Made by a program: the position numbers and the translations under genes. Below the pieces are notes generated by a model that did no database searches, was not told where the DNA came from, and saw only the letters and a program-made list of their open reading frames with translations. DNA of 64,000 nucleotides from Pleurostoma richardsiae (Eukaryota > Ascomycota > Sordariomycetes > Calosphaeriales > Pleurostomataceae): contig JANBVO010000022.1 of assembly GCA_030052745.1 (NCBI GenBank), forward strand, positions 124,001 through 188,000, in the 5' to 3' direction. This document shows, piece after piece, positions 56,301 to 64,000 of the stretch (within the stretch, counting starts at the first letter, position 1; every line of letters starts with the position of its first letter).

Positions 56301-57132
56301 CTTGCGACTGCCAATCTTTGAGTGACACGCTTGGTTGAGATGTGACGGATGTAGCTGCGGTCGAGTTACGAGTTAATGACGGGGTAGAGGAAGTTGTTGA
56401 AGAGGTTTCGCGCTTCCGGTTATAGTCAGGTGGTGCTGAAGATTCTGACCCCGTGCCTTTGGCGTCCTGCATAGAGTCCTCCGAGGATGCGTTCCTGGTG
56501 TCATTGCCGGGCGCGATCGCCTCTTTCTCCTGCTGCCGCCACCGCTGAAAAGACGACATGGCAACATCGTCCTCATAAAGCGCTCGCCCACCCATTCGCC
56601 CAGGCACATTCTTCGATGACGACGTTCCCAAGGGGATCTTATATATCTTTTGTCTTCCACCGAATAGGTTGTTGCCCTCCGTGGGCTTCGGCCGGTTAAT
56701 GAGGCTGCCCTTTGTTGAGACGGCGTCGTCGGAGACAAAAGAATCCATGCGAGAGAAGGACGGCGGCCCCCTGATCGACTCGACTTCAGCGATATCAGCC
56801 AGTCCCGCCGTGAAGCCGTAGTCTAGAAGCCTCGACTGGCGCTTCGGGAACAAGACGCTGTCGTCACTGGCCTTCCCTATCTTCGTGTTGGGGTCGTCTT
56901 GTTCTCGAAGCATAGAGAAGCGTGCAGAGAGACCCGTCATCAGCAAGCTCGTTCTGAAGTCATCATTGGATGGAAGGGCGTTTGCAAGATCAATGCCTTG
57001 CTTCTGCTCCTCCTCGTGGGACTTTTTGCCACGGCGGAATTTAAACGAGAGCGATGATGGCTCGGACTCTAGCGATGGTCTCGAGGTTGCAATATCGTCC
57101 TTGGCTTTCTTCTTGGTTCTGAAACGGTTCAT
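53302..57132 (-). CDS. Large conserved fungal protein of unknown function, mostly disordered
   Basis: A single exon of 1276 aa from the ATG at 57132 (MNRFRTKKKAKDD). An upstream in-frame ATG at 57174 is possible, but the MNRFRTKKK start has the look of the true N-terminus. The first 200 residues are the best ordered-looking part, with SLSFKFRRGKKS, DFRTSLLMTGLSARFSMLREQDDP, SDDSVLFPKRQSRLLDYG and RPKPTEGNNLFGGRQKIYKIP. The rest is rich in Ser, Pro, Arg and charged runs, with short predicted helical segments such as LRAFRQARRELQKRKELE. There are no catalytic motifs, membrane segments or signal peptide. I recognise it only as the kind of long disordered protein conserved across filamentous ascomycetes; I cannot assign a function. 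Confidence 0.8.
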   Translation of the reverse strand: MNRFRTKKKAKDDIATSRPSLESEPSSLSFKFRRGKKSHEEEQKQGIDLANALPSNDDFRTSLLMTGLSARFSMLREQDDPNTKIGKASDDSVLFPKRQSRLLDYGFTAGLADIAEVESIRGPPSFSRMDSFVSDDAVSTKGSLINRPKPTEGNNLFGGRQKIYKIPLGTSSSKNVPGRMGGRALYEDDVAMSSFQRWRQQEKEAIAPGNDTRNASSEDSMQDAKGTGSESSAPPDYNRKRETSSTTSSTPSLTRNSTAATSVTSQPSVSLKDWQSQAPAAASNTSSPVPERTVTRTRRLYEQGLTQELHERQSSALSRLDTLSRQRNFGSRTPDPVQHSPSPTATQSFGERFGAERAPMLSKASAPNLRSMSPPASSLSAAVTDLGIKVPVSNSKISFAGSPPLSPPLSETSDHALFPIQSKDRGKATAMGVFQKPVQPYDESRYAQRQLQLQQGRETPTQRFRSDSNASFRTGRSHSSSSSERQQLGVGPADKMTMNVLGPEEERTTFLDDSDDSADPRDSTTLMISPKPTQRPPDQDHPALRRRSMPMPPLLSEEANGEGPSTSLERPDLILSSPHHPSPDDSPTLGPTEPSSGLSGMVRQHLRSESNASSVYDRPPLTSGPEGRFPVDRGDSSLMRELGVRSDPWQEHEWRLSHDSPDDHRDKRSRALSQVEEDSTAAKAFPVGDRPEEEDFAHQLADAQRRVREKLTSYVESDRSRSVSPRRLADYSMDVTPANRSNGLTALTSKGNRGSLVERRRDMSQSKSLKLLGIGSSTMSSSPSPSKQMFDDRELELVYPGTEGLQPPAGYAKVEEDVDADSDVKSLGPRDDENIHPGLRAFRQARRELQKRKELETIMRHQPAFTPGAISVQEQTSPRPGNVVSGQRTPSTEHKLPPILYPTTASYEEDILAVRDRGSESRIETERGRIDVEGDINPARPFAARSTDDATVYDDHQHLGRSGTARLPMLRSPGLPGTDIRRSPIMPPQRYAQGGSKSGTPSPNHFAMSPSATLRPGNLAYDDLSVTRLRSTSPVGGLGVPSPSLNIANILNKTSTSVTTPNLPASTRPPSVQRPLLPGTTNRVQNDSLRRFVRKDDISEPTFVTASSTVPTMDISETSNWPGPESSSRLGSSPAYIPPPLPPINPRRKEGSRVRAVFGTFVDRGGGEVEDPSSNAGNVDFPSDGRLNNAKMLDAEDDTGASSVSDDEDGRSARRRLRKGTSESKGMMNARAATVAYRKDSAYNQPFIAAGPPASRSVITSSIKGSPTVGGPGGMI

Positions 57133-58818
57133 GGTGACGGCGAAAAGGACGTACTCTGGACTCTGTGAGGGCACTTAGGTGGATGTCTAAGGACTTGCGA
57201 AGCCGTGGTAGTTGCAGAATGTCGCTTTTTCACTCGGTCATTTCCAATCAAGCCACCGGGTCGGCGGTCTGCTGCTCAGAGGCCCTTCGGTGTCAAGGCT
57301 GGCCAGTCTGTCGAGAGAACGCCTGGGCTGATCCAGGGGACGGTTTACAGAGCCGCGACTCGATAAGCCAGGCCTTATACTGAACCGGGCTGACGCCACC
57401 GTATGTAATGGAGGAAGGGGAGAAGTCCGGGTGGCCTAATTGTTACAAGAGCTGGCCGGCAGTGATTGCAGGTGTGGCTCGACCTGGATCCTGGACTCGA
57501 AGGAGCAAAAGAGACAGAATGTCGCCAGGGCGGCTTCCCGCACCGGGGGAGAGCGTGGAGCAGAGACACCGGGATAGCCAAGGCCAAAAGGACTACCCGA
57601 AAATAGGCCGTATGAATTAGATATGACGGCCGGTGCCCGGTGTCGAAAGCGTTTCAAGAAGAATGGAACAAATGTGAACCCGGTAAGTCAAAGTCGAAGC
57701 CCAGTGGCCCAATCCAAGGTGGGCCAAGGACGATCAGGCCCAAAAAAAAGAATAATATGCCAGGTTATCCGGAGGCTTGGCCAAGAGTTGACAAGTGACG
57801 GAGCAAGTTCAGTCGAACGAATCGTCGCAAGTGCCGCCTTTGTATACAGTGCCGCCCGATGTTCGATGTCCGCACGCGTGCTGTGCTCGCACGAGTTCCC
57901 GTGATGTTCTAACAGATTTCGCGGAACTAATGACGGCACGGGGCCACAATATCGGCTGGCGACAGGACAGGCGTCACGCCGAGGTCGTGGGACTGGTGCT
58001 AGGTAGGCTGTGCAATGGGCATCAACGAACCCTTCTCGGACGGATCTGCCAGACAGGCAGGGCCAAGCGAAGAGGTGCGCGTAGGCGAATCGTAGCTACC
58101 GAGCTTTCCCACGGGGATGGAGTGAGATATGATGTATGCAGAAGCTTGTCGTCGTCCAATTCGAGGTTCGGCGCTCTGGGGAGACCTGAAGACGGTCTAG
58201 GCGTTCGGTATGGTGTCGTCTTGGGCCAGCACGTCTGCGAGGGAGCGTCTTTGCGGATAGTGTGCCGTATGTTCGTCTAAAGCAGGAAAAACACGCCGAG
58301 GGAAAAGGAGCGACAAATCTCGGAGGTTCCACGTCAAGAGAAGTGTATTGCAGAGCACAGCGACACAGGAGATGCCGAAGGAAAGGAAATAGAGAAGAAA
58401 GCTAGGAGGATGTCTAGAAGTGGTGTAAGGTTGGTCGGAAAGCCGACCCCCTGTTCCCTCTGTGTAGGATGGCTCGTGCTATTAGTTCCTGGCTGCGAAA
58501 CCCGAATTGGGGGCCTGGACTTAACACAGTATGAAATGGGTTCATGCTAGTTGAAGGAAGGTGCCAATTGTGCCTGTGTTCATCATGTATCCCAGCGTTA
58601 CAGCGCTCAACCGTTATCGAGGAAAAGGGGGACGCGCCAGTTGCCAGATGCCAGATGAGCAGGTGTCGCAAGGCGCACAATGCGCGCCACCCATTGGCAG
58701 GACTGGCTAGTGTCCCAGACCAAAACACATGGGTGCACGGGTTCCTGCATCTTACCAGGGGTTGTGGAGTAAGGGGGTGGCAACCTTCCAGGATGTGGGT
58801 GGGGTACGTACCGCATCA
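57133..58818. other. Intergenic region before the AT-rich block
   Basis: 1.7 kb of normal base composition upstream of the large minus-strand gene, so it includes that promoter. A 161-codon open frame at 57795-58280 (+) has a GTG rather than ATG first codon, is Arg/Cys-rich and carries no motif, so I do not call it a gene. Composition changes abruptly at about 58819. Confidence 0.5.
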
Positions 58819-58980
58819 GTTAAATTATAAACTAATAGAGAATTACTCATTTGACTGCTATGTTTTTCGATATCCACAGCATGACGCTAATTAAGTTAAC
58901 TTTAAAGAGTCGTATTATATATCTTTAAATAACTGTTCTTATAAGAGTCTTTATTAATTATATTAAAGTAAGTAAAGAGT
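58819..58980. other. AT-rich strip left of the LTR
   Basis: About 160 bp of strongly AT-rich sequence that begins before the recognisable LTR edge at 58981. It may be part of an older element into which the LTR element inserted, or RIP leakage into flanking single-copy DNA. No gene content. Confidence 0.5.
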
Positions 58981-59365
58981 TGTAACGATCCAAGTATCCC
59001 TTAAGGTAAGTAACCGGGTTAGGGGGTTTATGTTATCAGATAGTAGAGGGCGTGCACTGAGACGAATGCTTGGATCGCAGCTATTGAAGCTTAGTACAGG
59101 AAGTTGATTGCTGGAGAGCTAATCTCTCCAGGAGTCCTAAACTATGGAATGAGCGTGGTCTTATATAGACAATTAATTTCTTTGGATCACTTAGCTCACG
59201 AGGATCACCTTCGTGATCCCGTCGCTCCTGGTGATCCTGGATCACCAACGGTGGTCTGTGCCTGACAGTAATCCTGTTTATCTTATCTGTTCGTAACCCG
59301 TAATTCTGCCTTATTTAACTGCTAGGCCTGGTGCCTGCGGGGCGGCCGGCATTATAGCCGTAACA
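58981..59365 (-). repeat. Putative LTR of the Ty3/gypsy element
   Basis: A 385-bp segment bounded by TGTAACG and CGTAACA (TG...CA ends, nearly inverted), lying directly beside the interior of the minus-strand retroelement. On the minus strand, the interior edge next to it is purine-rich (GAAAGAGGGATA), as expected of a polypurine tract next to a 3' LTR. Its GC content is clearly higher than the interior. It contains two tight hairpins, GGATCAC-CTTC-GTGATCC at 59202-59219 and GGTGATCC-T-GGATCACC at 59230-59246. The partner LTR would lie beyond the window, so the call rests on end structure and position only. Confidence 0.6.
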
Positions 59366-62300
59366 CGATATCCCTCTTTCAAAGTCGATATCCTAGAAAC
59401 TTAATATCTTAAATACCTAAGTTTCGCCTACTTAGTAAGTCCTAAAACTTTTTTCCTTACTTATATGTAATATTAATATCATATCGGATCGCGTAGAAAA
59501 ACCGAAATTAAAGAAAACTAAACAACGTTATAATCTTTACGCCTTAATCGAAGTAAAGAGTATCGAAGTAATAACCTATTTATAGTACGATTCCTACAAT
59601 AAAAAGTATAAAATAATAGAAGATTATTCGCGATACTCGGAATATATACGACGAAAGCATTCTTATAACAACTCTAAAGTAACGTCGTCGTCGGGTAAAT
59701 CCTTATTACGATTCCGATTCTAATTAAGGGAGTTAAAAGTCGTATTACAGTTCTACGCTTTATTACCGAAAAACATCGTATCGAGAAAGAAGAAAAAGAT
59801 ACGGAACTAGAGTTAATATAAGCTTAGTAGCGTTTTAATAAAAGTCTAACGCGTTTAGTTCGTTTACGGAAGTAAAGGGTCGTCGTTTCTTCAAGGGGAA
59901 AGGAAATAATCCGAAGGGGTTTACGTTCTTTAAATAAACTAGAGGAAGAAAAACAACGCGAGTCCGAAGCGGTGGTCGAAGTACAAACTAGTGGTACTTT
60001 TAATGTAGTAGATTAGGTTGCAGTCTTATCTGATAACGTCGGGGGGTAGGTCGGTTAGGATTTCTTCGGTGAAACTCCTATACTAGTTCCTAATAGTTCT
60101 AAAGGTTCGTAGAGGGTTCCTATATATTTTCGTTGTTATCGTAGCTTTTCTATTTAACTAAATATTCCACTATTCGTCTTTCTTATTTCGTATCTAGTAT
60201 TTATTCGACTTCGTATTCGTGTTTTAAGTCGATATCGAAATCTTCTTCTTATACTATAATTCTTTTTAGGGTTAGTTCGAGTAAGAAAATGTAAAAGACG
60301 AAGTATATCTTCGTTCAAAGTAGTAGTTTTAGTTCGTAGTTATTGTCCGAGATTTTAGTTTTAATTTTAAAAGGTCCTAGCTTTTTATAGTTTAATTTGT
60401 CGCTTAGTCTTTTAATTTTAATATTTCGTTGAAATAAATAGATTTTATTTCTTTCCTTTAAAAATAGTCCTTTTATCTTTTTCTTATTATAGTAAAGTAT
60501 TATTTTAGTTCTAATAAAAGAAAGTTTTTTTTTTAAAGAGTAGTGTAAAGATTATAAGTCTTTTACTGTAAATTTAGCTTTTTCTAATTTAAGTCCTTTT
60601 AATATTAAATAGTTAAATATTAATTATAATCTATAGTTAACGTAGAATGGATTTTGTTTTGTCGATTTTGATATTAACGTGTTATATACGAATTATACTA
60701 TTAGTAGGAGTGTAACCTAATTATCTTGTTAGTAATTAACGTAATATCGTAAGTACTGTTTAAGTATTTAATTAATTCGTTCTGTTTATCCGTCTGTTTA
60801 TAAATAATATACGGTGGATATTTTTTATTTAACTCTAAAGTATACTATAAGGAATTATTAGAATTTCGAAGTGAAAAACTTATTTCGATTCGAAATTATT
60901 TCCTTAAGTAATCCGTGGTTCGCGATTATAATTCGGTTAAAGGTATATATAAAATCTTTCGTATCGTTTAATTCTTTATATAGTAAAAAATAAGCGTACT
61001 TAGTGAGTTTATTAATGATAATAAAAACGCTATCGTATTTAATTTATATTAATAATTCTTTTAACGGGAGTAGTTTAGTAATAAAATCTTAAAATATTAA
61101 TTCTTATAGTTTATCTAGTGTAAGTAATAGTTATAGTTCTTCGTAAAGTTTATATCTGCTAGTCTTTATTTTATTATACGTATCGTAATTTTTAACGTAT
61201 TCTTTAATTTTAACGGTAAGTCTTAAGTAATTATAATATCGTTTGATTTTTTAGAGTATTTTAGTTACTTCTAAATATTTATATTCTATAATATTATAAT
61301 ATCGGCGTATAAGTTTTTTTTGTAATGTTAGAGGCACGTAAATTTTCTTCTTATACGTATACAGGTCTCCTTTCTTTTAAATGTTAGTACTGATCAGTAG
61401 CTCCTCTTCGTAGGCTTAAAGTAATTTATAGTATTAATCATCCGTATTTTCGATTTTTATAGTAATATTAATATCTCGTTAATTTTGTCGCAGTGTTCTA
61501 TCTAGTTCCTAAAGTAACATCACGTACGACTCCGATAGTGTCTCCTAGTAATGGTTTAGTCTTTTATTAAGCACATTTACTCTGCCGTTTTCCGATCCTT
61601 TACGGTATATAATCCGGAAGTTAAACTCTAAAAGTTCTTCTAACCATCTAGTCTATCTCTTATTAAGTTCCTTAGTCGTAGTGAAGTAAGTAAAATTCTT
61701 ATAATCTATATAAACCGTAACTTCGTATATCAATCTACTAAGATATCGTTTCCATTTTCTAAATGTTTCGATAATAACTATAAATTCCTTGTCGTATATA
61801 GAATAGTTTAATTCTAATCCGTATAGTTTCTTAGAAAAAAATACCATTAAATATAGTCGTCCTTCCTCATCTTTCTATCCTAATTATCTTCCTAAAGTAT
61901 AGTCGGATACGTTTATTTCGATTTCGAATAATTTCGTTAGATTTAAGTTCGTATATATAGGATTTTCTAGTATCTTATTTTTTAAGATGTCGAAGGTTTC
62001 TTATTGTTCGAGTCCCCATATAAAGGTCTACAGTTCCTTCCTAATAAAGTCGGTAAGAAGTTTAGCGATTAACCTATAATTCTTAATAAACCGTCTATAG
62101 AAATTAAAGAATCCTAGAAATCCTCCAACTTCTCGAATATTCGTTAGTATCGGCTAATCTTTAATTACGGCGATTTTAGATGTTTATATTTATATCGACG
62201 AAAGTATAATAGTATATCTTAAGAAATCGACTTTTTATATATAAAATGTACTTTTTTTAGGGTTAATTAATAAGTTAACGTCTTGCAGTATTCGTAGTAT

Positions 62301-64000
62301 CTAGTAAACGTATTTCTTATATTTTTCTAACGTCCTAAAATATATAAAGATATCGTTTAAATATACAATAATAAAGATATCGAAAAACTGTCGGAATACG
62401 TAGTTAATTATACTTTAAAAAGTAATAAGGGCGTTAGTAAGTTCAAAGAATATAACGAAGTATTCGTAATGTTCGAATCGAGTTCTAAACGCTATTTTCT
62501 ATTCTTCTTCTTTCTTTATACGGATAAAGTTATACGCTCCGAGCATATTAAATGCGATAAACTAATTAGTTCCGTATAGTCGATTTTATAGTTCTAATAT
62601 TAACGGTAAAGGGTACCGATTTTTAATAGTAATATCGTTAAGTTATTTATAGTCTATATATAATCTCGGGTCTTTTTTTTTCCGTAGTACGAAAAGTATA
62701 AGATATCCTACGAGTAATATCGAAGGTCGTATATATTTTTTTTTTAAGTTCTTATCGAAATATCGTTTTAATATTTATAATTTAGTTTCGTTTAGCGCAT
62801 AGATCTTATAAAACTTTAGTATCGTCTTTAACTTTAAAGGTATTTCGTAGTCCTATTTATTATACGGGAGTAGTCTTATTTCGAACTCTAGTTAGAATAT
62901 TTTTTCGTAAATTAAGTATTTTAACAGAATACCGTTGAAGCGATTCGCTTTTATTCTTTTCGTATAAAGTAACTGTTTATTATTATTTATTTCCGTAGCC
63001 TATCGTTATTACTTTAAACTATAAATAACTATTATCAGCTTTATCCGGTCGGTAGTTTAATTTATTTAAGGATTATTTTTTTTAACTAAAGTATTCCTAA
63101 TATTATTTAATATTTAATAATGTTAATAATATCGAAAGTAATAGAAGTAGTACGTTCTTCGATCGTAATTTAAAAGTACGTAGTTTTTTTATTAATTAAT
63201 CCGTTACCGTAAGAAACAAACTATCTTTCTACGTTGTATAATTAATATAGTCGTTCCTTTTTTTTCTAAAGTATCTTATATTTATTTACGATAATTAAGG
63301 ATATAAAGTTCCCTTATATTCCGTTATTTATTATAGCGTTGAGCGTTTATTAATTAATTTTAACGGGTATTTTTAATAATCGGAAAGTATCGGTTTTTAT
63401 TACGTTTAAAAACTTATGAGGTTTTTCTATTCGTTAGTTCTTTATAAACGGTCGTCGTCGTTTTTTACTTCTCTATTTTATATAAGTAATTCGTTATTAT
63501 CTATTTAGTTTAATAAGTCTTATCGTACTGTTTAGTATTTTTGTTCTAAGTTTAGTAAGTAATAGTAACCTTCCTTAACGAAGTTTTGTTTTATTTTTTA
63601 AAATGTTTTTATTATTAAAGGTCGATTTTCGATCTTAAAGGTTTTTCGTAATATTTACGTAAAATAACTTTGAAAGCGTTGTCGATACTATTCCGCGATT
63701 TTCCACGGGGCGTAGTCTATATATTAGAGAGTTTTATAATTTTAAAGTTTAGTATTTAATAGTTCATATTTAAAGAGATAATATTTACTTCGAATAAATA
63801 TAACGTAGTTCATATACTAATCGAGTGGTTATTAGAAGACCTATTATATAAACTTTATCCGATAGTAAACCTATAAAATAAATTAATATATTAATCGATA
63901 AGAGAAAAATTTATAATAAAATTTCTCCTTCAAATATTTATAACATAGATCTTCTAAATACAAAACCTATAAAATTCGTTTATAGTATCGATATTTTAGA
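59366..64000 (-). mobile_element. Fossil Ty3/gypsy LTR retrotransposon interior, RIP-mutated, cut by window end
   Basis: A strongly AT-rich interior (roughly a quarter to a third GC) on the minus strand. The best preserved part is an RNase H-like segment at about 61653-61847, with a reverse-transcriptase catalytic region recognisable around 62100-62900. The order, with integrase expected to its left (about 60.3-61.5 kb) and protease/gag to its right, fits the Ty3/gypsy arrangement read on minus. CA and TG are scarce while TA is abundant and CG persists, matching RIP. The copy is broken by very many changes, dozens at least, and cannot be active. The degree of decay suggests it is old relative to a fresh insertion, though RIP can act within one sexual generation, so age cannot be read from divergence. 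Confidence 0.8.

Noticed and set aside
57795-58280. A 161-codon plus-strand frame upstream of the large minus-strand gene
   Set aside because: It starts with GTG, is Arg/Cys-rich, has no motif and sits in a promoter region.

Overview
The window looks like a chromosome segment of a filamentous ascomycete (Pezizomycotina, most likely Sordariomycetes). Genes are split by short introns (about 46 to 213 bases) with GTRNGT-type donors and CTRAC/CTAAC branch points. The conserved genes have close kin in moulds. The last 5 kb is an AT-rich retroelement ruin whose CA and TG dinucleotides are depleted while CG survives, the usual mark of repeat-induced point mutation (RIP). Exon structures below were worked out by hand from splice consensus, reading phase and family alignment; none has transcript support.

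Left edge (1-6.1 kb): two housekeeping genes in convergent orientation, an ARA2-type aldo-keto reductase (+) and a SIP5-type RING protein (-). Right edge (48.4-57.1 kb): two more conserved genes, also convergent, a Trf4/Cid14-type non-canonical poly(A) polymerase (+) and a large disordered fungal protein of unknown function (-). Beyond 58.8 kb the sequence becomes AT-rich and holds a broken Ty3/gypsy LTR element on the minus strand, cut by the window end.

Between these lies an accessory block of about 39 kb (8.7-47.3 kb) made only of metabolic, transport and regulatory genes. The left part has an aldehyde dehydrogenase (-), a metallo-beta-lactamase-fold hydrolase (-), a Zn2Cys6 regulator (-), a salicylate-hydroxylase-like FAD monooxygenase (+), a Dal5-type MFS anion carrier (+) and a sugar/quinate-type MFS carrier (+). 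That set fits uptake and breakdown or detoxification of an aromatic, lactone or lactam compound. The right part has a dead short-chain dehydrogenase (+), a full-size ABCB-type exporter in 19 exons (-), an FSH1/LovG-type serine hydrolase (-) and a highly reducing polyketide synthase (+), KS-AT-DH-ER-KR-ACP without a methyltransferase domain. The hydrolase and the PKS diverge from one 1.9 kb intergenic region. The PKS carries no release domain, so the hydrolase is the obvious candidate to off-load its product and the ABC protein the obvious candidate to export it.

Whether the two halves form one cluster or two adjacent modules cannot be settled from sequence alone. I do not recognise the combination as a described cluster, but I could not search databases.
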